Part shown: one piece after another, positions 9,143-18,077 of the stretch | Layout: every line of letters starts with the position of its first letter | How positions within the stretch are numbered: the first letter of the stretch is position 1 | From: Paenibacillus solanacearum | GTDB lineage: Bacteria > Bacillota > Bacilli > Paenibacillales > NBRC-103111 | Direction: 5' to 3' | DNA length: 64,000 nucleotides | Assembly (NCBI RefSeq): GCF_910593845.1 | Contig: NZ_CAJVAS010000004.1 | Location: 186,001 to 250,000 of the forward strand | The notes under the pieces: model-generated | What the model was told of the DNA's origin: nothing | The model's database searches: none | The model's input: the letters and a program-made list of their open reading frames with translations, nothing else | Translations under genes and position numbers: made by a program

Positions 9143-9847
9143 TTACAACAGTTCTGCCATGTAAGGCAGCTTATTTACAAAGCCTTCCGCATACGGCACG
9201 GATCTTCTTAATCCCAGCAGCCGGTCACGTGCTTCCACCCGCTCCAAATATCCTTGCGTCAATGGCGTCTGCACATAATCAGCGCTCGTTCCCGCAGGCT
9301 CGAATTGCGATCGGTAAGCGCGCAGCGAAGCGGCCTTCGTCTCGTAAACGTCCGTGACATCGACCATCACGCTAGGTTCAAACACATCATTTATGAAGTA
9401 ATAATAGCTCTCCTTGACGGTATGCGCAGGCACATCCGGCCGAAACCGGCGCAGCTTCGCGTTGAACACCGCTTCCTGCACCAGCTTGCTGCAAGCGATA
9501 TGATCGGGATGACGGTCTTCCCAATACGGCGCGAAAACAAGCCGTGGACGCCACTTACGGATTTCAAGTACGATGCGTTCCACGTGCTCCGGCGTCATAT
9601 ACAATCCGCGGTCAGGCAGCCTAAGGTTGCTTCGGGCCGCAAGTCCGAGCACGGCGGAGGCGGCCTCCGCTTCTTCTTGGCGGCTCTCCACCGTCCCGTT
9701 GGACGACATTTCGGCGAGCGTCAGATCGCAAATGCCCACACGCCGTCCGGCCGCCGTATGCTTGGCGATCGTTCCGCCCATCCCGATTTCCGCGTCGTCC
9801 GGATGAGCGCCGAAAATCAATATATCGAGCGATTCGTTCTCAGACAT
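9143..9847 (-). CDS. bshB1: Bacillithiol biosynthesis deacetylase BshB1
   Basis: 234 residues. Zinc-dependent deacetylase of the LmbE/PIG-L family that removes the acetyl group from GlcNAc-malate. The metal site motif [14 protein letters not shown] and the later HPDHIACS segment are present. The ATG at 9847 begins [18 protein letters not shown] and overlaps the mgsA stop by eight bases; the open frame extends further upstream but that part is mgsA in another frame. Confidence 0.95.
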   Translation of the reverse strand: MSENESLDILIFGAHPDDAEIGMGGTIAKHTAAGRRVGICDLTLAEMSSNGTVESRQEEAEAASAVLGLAARSNLRLPDRGLYMTPEHVERIVLEIRKWRPRLVFAPYWEDRHPDHIACSKLVQEAVFNAKLRRFRPDVPAHTVKESYYYFINDVFEPSVMVDVTDVYETKAASLRAYRSQFEPAGTSADYVQTPLTQGYLERVEARDRLLGLRRSVPYAEGFVNKLPYMAELL

Positions 9848-10268
9848 GGTCAACACCCGGCTTATATTTATGTACGAGCTCTCTCCACGCAAAGTCTCCG
9901 CGATCCAAAGCTTTAACCAGAAGCTCCGCCGTAGCGATGTTCGTCGCGCACGGAATACCTTGAACGTCGCACAAGCGGAGCAGCGCAATAATATCCGGTT
10001 CATGCGGCTGCGCCATGAGCGGATCGCGAAGGAAAACGATCAGATCCATCTCATTGGTCGCGACCAATGCGCCGATCTGCTGGTCTCCGCCGAGCGGGCC
10101 TGACATGAAACGGTGAATGTTCAGCTTCGTTTTCTCCATGATGCGCGTACCGGTCGTTCCGGTAGCATATAGCGTATGGCCGGCAAATACTCTTTCGTAG
10201 GCGATGACGAAGTTGACCATTTCTTCTTTTTTACGATCGTGAGCGATCAATGCGATATTCATTGTCAT
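9840..10268 (-). CDS. mgsA: Methylglyoxal synthase
   Basis: 142 residues from ATG 10268 (AAGGGGA seven bases upstream; an alternative ATG lies two codons later). Converts dihydroxyacetone phosphate to methylglyoxal, a phosphate-releasing bypass of glycolysis. Visible family segments: [41 protein letters not shown] and [10 protein letters not shown] with the catalytic aspartates, and [13 protein letters not shown]. It lies between dapB and bshB1. Confidence 0.95.
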   Translation of the reverse strand: MTMNIALIAHDRKKEEMVNFVIAYERVFAGHTLYATGTTGTRIMEKTKLNIHRFMSGPLGGDQQIGALVATNEMDLIVFLRDPLMAQPHEPDIIALLRLCDVQGIPCATNIATAELLVKALDRGDFAWRELVHKYKPGVDHV

Positions 10269-10280
10269 GACATCATCCCC

Positions 10281-10328
10281 TTGTCCGCAAAACAAAGACG
10301 ACTGAGCGGACCGCCAGCGGTCTGCCCA
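10281..10328 (-). terminator. Intrinsic terminator after dapB
   Basis: Minus-strand stem with outer arms ACUGGGC / GCUCAGU and inner GACCG / CGGUC, followed by UCUUUGUUUU. It separates dapB from mgsA, which therefore may have its own promoter or depend on readthrough. Confidence 0.65.
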
Positions 10329-10342
10329 GTGCCTGTATCACG

Positions 10343-11146
10343 CTAGTCTATAAAATGTTCGAACCCGTATACGAGCCCGCTGTATTCCATTACTTTTTTG
10401 ATCGCGACGTTGACTCCCGGCATATAGCCTGCGCGGTCATACGAATCATGGCGAATTTTCAGCGATTGGCCGAAAGCGCCGAAGATGACTTCTTGCTGCG
10501 CAAACACGCCCGGCAGCCGAACGCTATGTATTCTGAAGCCGTTGTAGTAGCCGCCGCGTGAGCCTTCGATCGTCTCTTCCTCGTCCGGATTCCCTTGTCT
10601 GAGCTCTTTGCGCACTTCCGAGATCAGCTCGGCCGTTTTCACCGATGTTCCGCTTGGCGCATCCAGCTTCTGATCGCCATGATATTCGATGATTTCCAGA
10701 TGAGGGAAATATTTTGCAGCCTGCGCGGCGAATTTCATCATCAGAATTGCACCGATCGAGAAGTTCGGCGCAATGAGGCCGCCGATGCCCTTCTCCTTGC
10801 ATTGGTTGTCCAGGTCTTGAATATCCTGCGGCGTAAAACCGGTTGTCCCAATGACAGGACGAACCTTGTGCCGAATCGCCAGCCGGGTGTTGGACACGGC
10901 GGACTGAGGCGCCGTGAAATCGACGAGCACATCAGGCTGCGATTCCACGAGCGCCAGCTCCAGATCGTTGGTGACCATGACGCCGCAAGGCTCCAAGCCT
11001 ACCAGGCGTCCGGCATCCATATTTTTTGTAGACCGGTCCGTCGCCGCCACGAGCGTCAACTGCGAATCCGCCAATACCATTTTTACAACTTCACGCCCCA
11101 TGCGGCCGCTTGCGCCGGCTACGGCGACTTTAATGTTCTGACTCAT
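10343..11146 (-). CDS. dapB: 4-hydroxy-tetrahydrodipicolinate reductase
   Basis: 267 residues. Reduces hydroxy-tetrahydrodipicolinate in the lysine and diaminopimelate pathway; its product line also feeds dipicolinate made in spores. Rossmann motif VAGASGRMGREV at the N-terminus; catalytic/substrate segment EYHGDQKLDAPSGT and IGTTGF are present. Start ATG 11146 overlaps the upstream TPR gene by 17 bases. Confidence 0.96.
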   Translation of the reverse strand: MSQNIKVAVAGASGRMGREVVKMVLADSQLTLVAATDRSTKNMDAGRLVGLEPCGVMVTNDLELALVESQPDVLVDFTAPQSAVSNTRLAIRHKVRPVIGTTGFTPQDIQDLDNQCKEKGIGGLIAPNFSIGAILMMKFAAQAAKYFPHLEIIEYHGDQKLDAPSGTSVKTAELISEVRKELRQGNPDEEETIEGSRGGYYNGFRIHSVRLPGVFAQQEVIFGAFGQSLKIRHDSYDRAGYMPGVNVAIKKVMEYSGLVYGFEHFID

Positions 11147-11699
11147 CTTTTACTCCGTTCCTTTCCGCTTGCTCTTTGGGAGATGCTGTCTGCATATATT
11201 GTTTCCATTTTCGTCCATACTCTTCAAGCAGCCGGCTAGCCACCGGATGATCCGGGTTCAGCTTCAACAGTTCCTTCACTGCCCGAATGGCGAGTGAATA
11301 GTCTTCCAGCTGCGAATAAGCTATACTGAGAAGCAGATAAGCCTCGACCGACAGCGGATCCAATTCGACAGCCTGCTTCAGAAGCTCGACCGCGAGCCAC
11401 AGCTGCTCATCCGATTCGTCAAACAGCCTTTCCGCCCGGAATAGTAATTCTTTCGCCTGCAAATGCCGATAATGCATCGCGTAATGCTCGTCATTCGGAT
11501 CCAGCCGGACGGCCTCTTTCGCATGAAGCGTCGCCTTCTCCAATTTATTGCTGCGCGCATAGGTGATCGATAGCTTGTAGTGATAAGCAGCGCAATTCGG
11601 GTCCAGGGCAATGGCTCGTTCAAACCATACGACCGCGCTTGCGAAATCATGCTTTAATATCGATTCATAAGCTTTTTTGATTGCTTCTTCTCCGTTCAA
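11130..11699 (-). CDS. Tetratricopeptide-repeat protein
   Basis: 189 residues made almost entirely of TPR helices (AVVWFERAIALDPNCAAYHYKLS, ATLHAKEAVRLDPNDEHYAM, AVELLKQAVELDPLSVEAYLL, AIRAVKELLKLNPDHPVAS). No signal peptide or membrane segment, so probably a cytoplasmic scaffold. The start is a TTG at 11699 with AAGGAG ten bases upstream; no earlier ATG fits. Between mazG-like ypjD and dapB, replacing ypjC of the Bacillus order. Function unknown. Confidence 0.8.
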   Translation of the reverse strand: MNGEEAIKKAYESILKHDFASAVVWFERAIALDPNCAAYHYKLSITYARSNKLEKATLHAKEAVRLDPNDEHYAMHYRHLQAKELLFRAERLFDESDEQLWLAVELLKQAVELDPLSVEAYLLLSIAYSQLEDYSLAIRAVKELLKLNPDHPVASRLLEEYGRKWKQYMQTASPKEQAERNGVKDESEH

Positions 11700-11750
11700 G
11701 CGGCCCCATCTCCTTTGCGTTACAAGGGATGGTACAGCATATGAACCGAA

Positions 11751-12089
11751 TTAAGATTCCGTGTCCCGTTTCGTCCAACGATTCGCGTCGCGCGTGCGAA
11801 ATTTATGCATCACTTTATCATGCGCTTCGGTCAAATCGATGCCAAGCGAATTGGCGAAGCAGGCGGTAATGAACAAGATGTCGCCAAGCTCCAGCTCGAT
11901 CGAATTTTCTTCCTCTGTCGCTTTTTTCGGCTTTTCGCCGAAACGGTGGTTCACTTCCCTCGACAGTTCGCCGACTTCTTCCGTCATGCGGGCCAGCATC
12001 GAGAGCGGGCTGAAATAGCCTTCCTTGAACTGGGATATGTATTCATGGACTTCCCCTTGGATATCCTTTAATGTTTTATTATCGGCCAT
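11751..12089 (-). CDS. MazG-like nucleotide pyrophosphohydrolase (YpjD family)
   Basis: 112 residues. The sequence KTLKDIQGEVHEYISQFKEGYFSPLSML and MTEEVGELSREVNHRFGEKPKKAT closely matches Bacillus YpjD. The acidic residues of the MazG fold are present in EEVGE and in ELGDILF (ExxD). The family hydrolyses nucleoside triphosphates to monophosphates as a house-cleaning or stress function; the substrate here is not known. The ATG 12089 gives the YpjD-like N-terminus; a GTG five codons upstream is possible. Confidence 0.88.
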   Translation of the reverse strand: MADNKTLKDIQGEVHEYISQFKEGYFSPLSMLARMTEEVGELSREVNHRFGEKPKKATEEENSIELELGDILFITACFANSLGIDLTEAHDKVMHKFRTRDANRWTKRDTES

Positions 12090-12233
12090 AAATTCGTAAG
12101 TCACCAACCTTTCATTACCATGTTAACGCAAAACGAGGGATAAAGACAAATTTTTTTTGTATGAAGATGGCAACGCTAATGGAAGACGAACGCGGCTCAA
12201 TAAGGCTGGGCGGCATCCGTTGTCATCCTGTAA

Positions 12234-12275
12234 ATAAAAGAGCCCGTACGCCAAAGTAACGTACGCGCCAATACC
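12234..12275 (-). terminator. Possible terminator between mazG-like gene and yitT-like gene
   Basis: CGTACG inverted repeat with a nine-base loop, followed on the minus strand by GGGCUCUUUUAUUU. It could stop transcription coming leftward from the ypjB side, antisense to the YitT gene. The U-tract is interrupted. Confidence 0.35.
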
Positions 12276-12299
12276 CATCATTCAAGCAAGGAGGCCTTT

Positions 12300-13169
12300 A
12301 TGCCGTTATCCCAATTACAAACCATCCTGCGCGGCGCATTGCCGATCATGCTCGGCACCGCCATCTATGCGTTCGGACTGCATTACTTCGTCATATCCAA
12401 TGAACTGATGGAAGGCGGCATAACGGGGATCGCGCTGCTGCTCAACTACATATTCGGCTTTCCTCCCTCGGTAACGACGCTGCTGATCAACATTCCGCTG
12501 TTCGTTTTGGGCTGGCGTATTTTAGGCAAATCAAGCATGCTCTACACGGTCATCGGCACGCTGTCCCTCTCGTTCTTCTTATGGGTCATGGAGCAGCTTA
12601 TCCGCACCGGCTGGCTCGTTCCGTTTCGATCAGAGCATGATTTCTTTCTGGCGACCGCTTACGCCGGATTCACGCTGGGAACCGGGCTCGGCATCGTGTT
12701 TCGTTACGGCGGCACGACCGGCGGATCGGATATTATGGCCCGCATCGCCCACAAACTGAAGGGCTGGAGCATCGGACGCACCATTTTGATCATGGATGCC
12801 GTGGTTATCGGCGCTTCCCTGTTCTTTATCCCAAAAGAAAAAATTTTATACACGTTCGTCGTCGTGTTCATCGCTTCCAAAATGATCGATATCTTCATTG
12901 AAGGCGCCTATGCCGCCCGCGCATTCACGATCATTACCTCGCATGCGGACCGCGTCGCGGCAGCCATTACGAAAGAACTGGATCGCGGCGCTACGCTCTT
13001 CCCCGCGATCGGCGCATATTCCGGACAACATAAAAACGTCGTCTACTGCGTCGTTGCCCGAAGCGAAATGAAAAGGCTTAAAGACCTTGTCCGCTCCGTC
13101 GATCCCCTCGCCTTTCTCATTATTACCGAGGTACATGACGTGGTCGGAGAAGGCTTTAAGCCTAATTAA
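12300..13169 (+). CDS. YitT family integral membrane protein (DUF161 and DUF2179)
   Basis: 289 residues, on plus against the local direction. Five or six hydrophobic helices in the first 200 residues (for instance ALPIMLGTAIYAFGLHYFV, VTTLLINIPLFVLGW) with the family signature GLGIVFRYGGTTGGSDI. A soluble C-terminal domain (about 200-289: AFTIITSHADRVAAAITKEL, DPLAFLIITEVHDVVGEGF) matches DUF2179, a small ligand-binding-like domain. AAGGAGG precedes the ATG by seven bases. Transport role suspected for the family but the substrate is not established. Confidence 0.9.
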   Translation: MPLSQLQTILRGALPIMLGTAIYAFGLHYFVISNELMEGGITGIALLLNYIFGFPPSVTTLLINIPLFVLGWRILGKSSMLYTVIGTLSLSFFLWVMEQLIRTGWLVPFRSEHDFFLATAYAGFTLGTGLGIVFRYGGTTGGSDIMARIAHKLKGWSIGRTILIMDAVVIGASLFFIPKEKILYTFVVVFIASKMIDIFIEGAYAARAFTIITSHADRVAAAITKELDRGATLFPAIGAYSGQHKNVVYCVVARSEMKRLKDLVRSVDPLAFLIITEVHDVVGEGFKPN

Positions 13170-13192
13170 TCCTGTCCGTTGCTTGGGCACAC

Positions 13193-14059
13193 TCACGCCT
13201 CATCGCCGCGATGAATCGTAACGAGTCCGTGATCTTTCTTGGACAAACGCCATCCGGCAAAACCGAGCGCCAGCATGATGACCGAGCCGATCGCAAGCGT
13301 CCATAAAATCGGATTTTGCTGCCCGTTGTATGGCAAGTATGCCGTCGTTTCCTGCTTCATGAACAGTTTGTCCAATACTTGTAGCATCGGACCGACTGCA
13401 TTCAATACGTTTTTGAAAGGCTCTGCGGAAATGACGCTTTGATTTTTCACAAACGTGGCAAGCGAGTCCATTTTTTCCACATCGGCGGCATTTCGGCTGA
13501 TGAGCAAGCTGGGATGAACGATTCCAAGATGATGCCCGAGCTGCTCCGACGCCTTTTGAAGCGCCGCCTTGTTCTGGTCTTTCGCCGCGCGTTCCAGACC
13601 GGTCACGTCATCCTGCAGCACCTTGTAATACTGCAGCCACATCGGCTGGTTCGTATGGGACAATGCATCCGTAGCCAGCCTTAACTTAGCGGCGGTAAGC
13701 TGCCCTTCCTCGGGATTGAACTTTACTGCATTGAATACCCGCTTGGCCTGCGTTACAGTCTCCGCAAGCGCATTCATGCCTTCTACGGATGTAATCCCTT
13801 CAAACCGGATGCGGATCACCTGTTCGCCGATTTGCTCCAGCGCTGTCCGTCCTCCGTCCACATCCCCCTTCAACACCTTTTGATACATGTCGTCCGCCGT
13901 CTCGTTAAGCCGCTCGACCTTCTGCACTTGCTCTCGTTCCGGCTTGACGGGAACCGTCTCTTTGCTTCCTCTTGCCGAACTGCAGCCGAAAAGTGCCGCC
14001 GCACTCAAGGACAGCAGCAATACAACCCCGATCCACTTCGTATTCCGCTTCCATCGCAT
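13193..14059 (-). CDS. ypjB: Sporulation protein YpjB
   Basis: 288 residues. An N-terminal hydrophobic segment ends in LFGC, a lipoprotein-like lipobox at about residue 26; a long charged helical ectodomain follows and a C-terminal membrane helix (about 252-274, ILWTLAIGSVIMLALGFAGW) ends in a short basic tail. This layout and its place next to ypjA and qcrABC identify YpjB, a Bacillales sporulation-associated protein of unknown mechanism. Start ATG 14059 with AGGGGAT upstream. Confidence 0.88.
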   Translation of the reverse strand: MRWKRNTKWIGVVLLLSLSAAALFGCSSARGSKETVPVKPEREQVQKVERLNETADDMYQKVLKGDVDGGRTALEQIGEQVIRIRFEGITSVEGMNALAETVTQAKRVFNAVKFNPEEGQLTAAKLRLATDALSHTNQPMWLQYYKVLQDDVTGLERAAKDQNKAALQKASEQLGHHLGIVHPSLLISRNAADVEKMDSLATFVKNQSVISAEPFKNVLNAVGPMLQVLDKLFMKQETTAYLPYNGQQNPILWTLAIGSVIMLALGFAGWRLSKKDHGLVTIHRGDEA

Positions 14060-14101
14060 CGGACATCCCCTCCACTACATCCTATGGGGCATGTCCTCCG
14101 T

Positions 14102-14785
14102 TTAGACCGCTTTTCTCCGTTTCGCCGCCCGTTTTTCCCTCGCGATCCACATCCCCAGCGCCGCTGCAATGCTGCATATGCTTAGGGTGACCGTAAACGC
14201 TTGAATGGTGGACAGATCATCTTCCAGCACCGAGGGCAACCGCGGGTACACATCGAACGTGTAATCCATGAAATCATTCAACAACGACCAGCAGGCGACG
14301 ATTGCCACCGACGGCCATCGATAACGGTACAAGTTCACAAAGAGCAAAGCTTCGGCCGCCATCCCCAGATGCGAGAACGTCAGCATCCAATCCTGCCAGA
14401 CGAGAATATCTCCCTGGGCCGCTGCGGCAAAAATCATCGTGACCGCCCAAATGCCATATTTGATCGAAGTCACGACAGCGAAAGCTTCCACAAAGCCGCG
14501 AAATCCTCCCGCGCTCTGTCGAAGGATTGCATCATGCCGGCCGCGGTTTTGATCGAGCAGCAAATAGACGATCGCTCCGGTGAAAAATAAACTGGCAGTC
14601 GGACTGTCGGGAACGAACGGCAAAAACCACGGGCTTTGCTTTTCCGCAGTATATACGAGCTGCTGCCCATACCAAATATAGCCGTAGATGGTACCCAGGA
14701 AGTTGACCCAGAACAAGCTCCATAGCATAAACCCGCTGCCCAAAAAAGAGGTGGAAACCAAATAACGTAACCGCCATTCTGACAA
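14102..14785 (-). CDS. ypjA: DUF1405 membrane protein YpjA
   Basis: 227 residues with about six predicted membrane helices (FLGSGFMLWSLFWVNFLGTIYG, FFTGAIVYLLL, IKYGIWAVTMIFAAAAQG and others) and a basic C-terminus (REKRAAKRRKAV). The YGYIWYGQQL and FLPFVPDSPTAS segments are typical of DUF1405. The start is TTG 14785 with AGGAGG eight bases upstream. Downstream of qcrC as in Bacillus, but a terminator lies between. Function not known. Confidence 0.87.
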   Translation of the reverse strand: MSEWRLRYLVSTSFLGSGFMLWSLFWVNFLGTIYGYIWYGQQLVYTAEKQSPWFLPFVPDSPTASLFFTGAIVYLLLDQNRGRHDAILRQSAGGFRGFVEAFAVVTSIKYGIWAVTMIFAAAAQGDILVWQDWMLTFSHLGMAAEALLFVNLYRYRWPSVAIVACWSLLNDFMDYTFDVYPRLPSVLEDDLSTIQAFTVTLSICSIAAALGMWIAREKRAAKRRKAV

Positions 14786-14816
14786 TCGCTTGACCTCCTG
14801 CCATTCGAATTGATTT

Positions 14817-14846
14817 AAAAAACCTGACCGCAGCAGCGATCAGGTT
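14817..14846 (-). terminator. Intrinsic terminator after qcrC
   Basis: Minus-strand hairpin AACCUGA / UCAGGUU with a 12-base loop, followed by a U-run. Ends the qcrABC transcript. Confidence 0.75.
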
Positions 14847-14855
14847 TGTACGGTT

Positions 14856-15740
14856 CTATTGCTTTTTCTGTCTGGACAGCCAATCCGCAATTTTGTCGAT
14901 ATCTGCGTCGGTCAGCCCTTGCTTGATGTTGGCATCGTATTGAGCGGTCATATTGCCTTGACCTTTCTTGATAATGCCGAGTATTTCATCCTTGGAATGC
15001 TTGTCGCCTACGCCGCGAAGCGCTGGAATCCCGGAAGCCGGCATCCCTTTCAGCTCGCCGCCGTGACAAGCGATACAAGTCGATTTCTTGTACAATTCTG
15101 CAGCCGGATCGTCCGGAGCGACGATTGCCGCCGCCTGCGCTCCCGGTTTCGGGGCGCTTCCGCCGCCTTCCTTGCCTTTGTTCGCATGCATCTCTTCTTC
15201 GCGCTTGATATGCTCTGGAATGATGCCTTTTTCCTTCAGCTCCACTTGGTAGTGATGCCAGGATACGACCGTCAAGTAAATACAAGCGACCAAGCTGAGA
15301 CCCATTAATGCCGATGCGATCGGACGTCTGTAGAACCGTCTTTCTTTCCCCGTATCCAGGAACGGAGCAAGCAGCAAGCCGCCGAACGCGATCCCCGGCA
15401 CGCCGAGCGTACCCAGGACGACGAAATGGTTCGAAGTGTAAGGGTACTTCAGCAGCTGATACATAAACAGGAAGTACCAGTCCGGCATCGGAATGAATTG
15501 CGTATTCGTCGGATCGGCCGGATAACCGAGCGGAGCCGCTTCGGACATGACCAGAACCAGAATACCGACCAGTACGACTGCGCCGACCATCCATTCTTTT
15601 AAAAGGAAGTTCGGAATAAATACTTCCGATTTGCCGGGATAGGCAGAAAAATCTTGGGGTATCATTCGCGAAGATTTGGCACGAACGCGTGAATCCCCAA
15701 CAAATACAATTTTTTCGTCAGATTTATGACCGTGAGCCAC
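14856..15740 (-). CDS. qcrC: Menaquinol--cytochrome c reductase cytochrome b/c subunit
   Basis: 294 residues. The N-terminal part is a subunit IV-like membrane domain (helices at about 50-66, 104-126, 142-160, with PDWYFLFMYQLLKYPY); the C-terminal part is a cytochrome c domain with one haem site, C222-IA-C225-H226. Together with QcrA and QcrB it forms the Firmicute bc complex that oxidises menaquinol and passes electrons to cytochrome c. The start is GTG 15740 with AAGGAGG eight bases upstream. About 40 residues longer than Bacillus QcrC because of an Ala/Pro/Gly linker before the haem domain. Confidence 0.95.
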   Translation of the reverse strand: MAHGHKSDEKIVFVGDSRVRAKSSRMIPQDFSAYPGKSEVFIPNFLLKEWMVGAVVLVGILVLVMSEAAPLGYPADPTNTQFIPMPDWYFLFMYQLLKYPYTSNHFVVLGTLGVPGIAFGGLLLAPFLDTGKERRFYRRPIASALMGLSLVACIYLTVVSWHHYQVELKEKGIIPEHIKREEEMHANKGKEGGGSAPKPGAQAAAIVAPDDPAAELYKKSTCIACHGGELKGMPASGIPALRGVGDKHSKDEILGIIKKGQGNMTAQYDANIKQGLTDADIDKIADWLSRQKKQ

Positions 15741-15799
15741 GTATCGCCCCTCCTTCTCGTTTTCTTTCGAAGAAAACCGTTCACATTACAAAGTCACGT

Positions 15800-16471
15800 T
15801 TAGAGCGGCCCCGAAATCCCTTGTTTGCGGATCATGAAGAAGTGTCCCGCGAGCAGAGCCAGCAATGCGCCCGGAAGGAAGAACACGTGCAGCGCAAAGA
15901 ATCTCGTGAGCGTCTGAGCTCCTACGATCTCGCCGCCTTGCAGGAAGATTTTGATGTACTCACCAAGATATGGCACGGATGCGGCAATCTTGATACCAAC
16001 CTGCGTTGCGAAATACGCTTTGTTGTCCCAAGGGAGCAAATAACCTGTGAAACCCAAGCCCAACATGACAAAGAAAATCAGCATCCCTACGACCCAGTTC
16101 ATTTCACGCGGCGCTTTATAAGAACCGGTAAAGAAAACGCGAAGCGTATGTAGGAACATCATTACGATTACGAGGCTGGCGCCCCAATGGTGCATACCGC
16201 GAACGATTACGCCGAAAGCCACTTTATGCTGCAAGTAGTCGACGCTTGCGTAAGCGTTGATAATGTCCGGCACATAGTACATCGTCAAGAACATACCGGA
16301 TAAAATTTGTATAACCGTGATAAAAAACGTCAATCCGCCAAAGCAATAAACGAATGCGGAGAAATGGTGCGCCGGGTTAACGTGCTCCGGCACTTCATGA
16401 TCCGCAACGTCTCTCCACATCGGCGTGATATCCAGACGTTCATCAATCCAGTTATAGACGCTTTTAAACAT
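15800..16471 (-). CDS. qcrB: Menaquinol--cytochrome c reductase cytochrome b subunit
   Basis: 223 residues, cytochrome b6-type with four membrane helices. His pairs for the two b haems lie in RGMHHWGASLVIVMMFLHTLRVF and in TRFFALHVFFLPGAL. Cys43 (AFVYCFGGLTF) corresponds to the cysteine that binds the extra c-type haem in b6-type cytochromes of Bacillus. GYLLPWDNKAYFAT is the conserved Qo-side segment. AGGAGG eleven bases before ATG 16471. Middle gene of qcrABC. Confidence 0.96.
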   Translation of the reverse strand: MFKSVYNWIDERLDITPMWRDVADHEVPEHVNPAHHFSAFVYCFGGLTFFITVIQILSGMFLTMYYVPDIINAYASVDYLQHKVAFGVIVRGMHHWGASLVIVMMFLHTLRVFFTGSYKAPREMNWVVGMLIFFVMLGLGFTGYLLPWDNKAYFATQVGIKIAASVPYLGEYIKIFLQGGEIVGAQTLTRFFALHVFFLPGALLALLAGHFFMIRKQGISGPL

Positions 16472-16490
16472 CTGATGTTACGCCTCCTTC

Positions 16491-17036
16491 TTACACCCGT
16501 TTGTTTGGACCGAGCTGACCAAGATATACAAAGCCGTTTTCGATCTTCAATTCGTACTGATCAAGAGGCGCAGGCGCTACGGCCAAGTTTTTGCCGTCCG
16601 CCGTGTAGTGAGCGCCATGACACGGGCAATAGTACTGCTCTTTGTACTCCGGACTTCCGTTCCAGTTGACCGTACAGCCCAAATGCTTGCAGGTCGGATT
16701 GAGCGCAAAGATTTTGCCGTCGCTTCCTTTGGAAATCCACGCTTCCAGTTCCGGATCGCTCTCGTACCATCCGTCGACTTGATGCACTTTGAATTTGAAG
16801 GATTTCGGTTCGTTCGTTATTTTGGATTCCTCGACGACCTTCACCCAAGCGGCTTGCGCCTTAGGTTGAAGGACCGGATCCACAGCAAACCGAATCATAG
16901 GCACCAGCATACCGGCTCCCATGAACGCACCGGCTCCGCCAAGGGTGTAGGAAAGAAACTGGCGCCGGGACATTTCGCGGCGTTTGACCGGCTCCTTGCC
17001 ATGATGCTGCGACTCTTGATTCGTGTGATCGTTCAT
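16491..17036 (-). CDS. qcrA: Menaquinol--cytochrome c reductase Rieske iron-sulfur subunit
   Basis: 181 residues. The N-terminus carries a twin-arginine-type motif (SRRQFLSY at 24-31) before a hydrophobic anchor. The Rieske cluster motifs are C116-K-H118-LG-C121 and C137-P-C139-H140-G, giving two Cys and two His ligands plus a disulfide pair. Takes electrons from menaquinol on the outer face of the membrane. First gene of qcrABC, with a strong promoter about 70 bases upstream. Confidence 0.96.
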   Translation of the reverse strand: MNDHTNQESQHHGKEPVKRREMSRRQFLSYTLGGAGAFMGAGMLVPMIRFAVDPVLQPKAQAAWVKVVEESKITNEPKSFKFKVHQVDGWYESDPELEAWISKGSDGKIFALNPTCKHLGCTVNWNGSPEYKEQYYCPCHGAHYTADGKNLAVAPAPLDQYELKIENGFVYLGQLGPNKRV

Positions 17037-17110
17037 TCTCGTTCTACCCCCTTTTGCTACATATATCAGTCGTTCGACATAACTTTACACCAGATACTAG
17101 GACATAACTA

Positions 17111-17139
17111 ATAATAGCTTACGTCTTAGGGTGCGTCAA
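17111..17139 (-). promoter_or_regulatory. Sigma-A promoter of qcrABC
   Basis: Minus strand TTGACG (17139-17134) and TATTAT (17116-17111) with a 17-base spacer; start expected near 17104. Confidence 0.75.
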
Positions 17140-17265
17140 GAATGCAGACAAGCCATTCACGTGCGGATCGCCAAGTGCCGAAGTCACTTTTAACGAAATT
17201 GTCACAACTGTCCACAGGTTCAAATTTATTTCGCCGTTACATAGAATTTGCATAATTACCCCAGA

Positions 17266-17727
17266 TCATACATCGGCATGATTCGCTGCGTGCCGCTGCC
17301 ACAACGACGCCATTTCCGCCGCCGCTCTTCGTTTCGTTCCATCGGGAGAATCGGTCAGCTCGGCCGTCCCGAAGCGAAGAATCAAGTCCGCATTCGCAGC
17401 AGATAAAGGCAGCTCCGGTTCCGTCCTGGCCGTTACGACCACGACATGCCGGAATCCGGCTTCCGTCCTCAGCTTCAAGCATACGTCATCCAGAAGTGCC
17501 GACTGTCCGCCGCCGCTCGTCCCTGTGAAGTGCATTGCCGGGTAAGTCACGACTCTGCCTTTGAACGGAATTTCAAGCAGGTCCAGCGCGTCCCTTAACC
17601 GTTCCAGCTCCCGCGTTGCCTCCCACGGCAATTCGGCTCCGCTCAAGCCGGTTACCGGCAGCAGGCATGTATCCAAATACGGCCGCAGCTCGTCCCAGCC
17701 GTTCTCCTGTATATCGCTGAATTTCAT
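17266..17727 (-). CDS. ypiF: DUF2487 protein YpiF
   Basis: 153 residues from ATG 17727 (AAGGTG upstream; the frame runs on to 17757). Starts MKFSDIQENGWDELRPYLDT and contains a proline/threonine turn VTGLSGAEL and a long helix WEATRELERLRDALDLLEIPF. No membrane segment or catalytic motif recognised. Its position just upstream of qcrA matches ypiF of Bacillus, whose role is unknown. Confidence 0.82.
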   Translation of the reverse strand: MKFSDIQENGWDELRPYLDTCLLPVTGLSGAELPWEATRELERLRDALDLLEIPFKGRVVTYPAMHFTGTSGGGQSALLDDVCLKLRTEAGFRHVVVVTARTEPELPLSAANADLILRFGTAELTDSPDGTKRRAAAEMASLWQRHAANHADV

Positions 17728-17767
17728 GTGTTCACCTTCTTCCCGTAACATCCTCACCTACTTTACC

Positions 17768-17812
17768 ATAAAAAAAGACATATGAAAGGAATTCACATGT
17801 CTTTTCGAAAAA
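17768..17812 (-). terminator. Intrinsic terminator after the IDEAL-domain gene
   Basis: Minus-strand stem AAAAGACAUGUGAA / UUUCAUAUGUCUUUU followed by a U-run, in the gap before ypiF. Confidence 0.7.
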
Positions 17813-17840
17813 ATGTTGAATTTCCGCAAGGATCCGCCTG

Positions 17841-18029
17841 TCAGGCAAGGGAACGCAGTGTGTTCAGCTCAGCCGTGAGGGCAAAAAATGATTGTTCGTC
17901 TCCCTTGGCGAGCGCTTCGTCGATTTCTCTGTACAAGTACTGCTCCTTGTATTTGCGAAGCGCTTCGTCCAGCACCATTTCCGCGAACAGCCCCAGCATG
18001 ATATCGTTAGTGACATTCATTTTGCCCAT
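17841..18029 (-). CDS. Short IDEAL-domain protein
   Basis: 62 residues from ATG 18029, with GGAGG nine bases upstream. The sequence LGLFAEMVLDEALRKYKEQY then IDEAL at residues 36-40 is the IDEAL domain, otherwise found at the C-terminus of YpiB, ComK-degradation adaptors and related Bacillales proteins. It occupies the place of ypiB upstream of ypiF but lacks the larger N-terminal YpiB domain. Probably a small protein-binding module; target unknown. Confidence 0.8.
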   Translation of the reverse strand: MGKMNVTNDIMLGLFAEMVLDEALRKYKEQYLYREIDEALAKGDEQSFFALTAELNTLRSLA

Positions 18030-18077
18030 AAGAACCAACCTCCAAACCGGTCTAAGATCCTATTCGTTTGTTTCGTT

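Noticed and set aside
9848-10003. Upstream extension of bshB1
   Set aside because: The extra codons lie inside mgsA in another frame; family similarity starts at [10 protein letters not shown].
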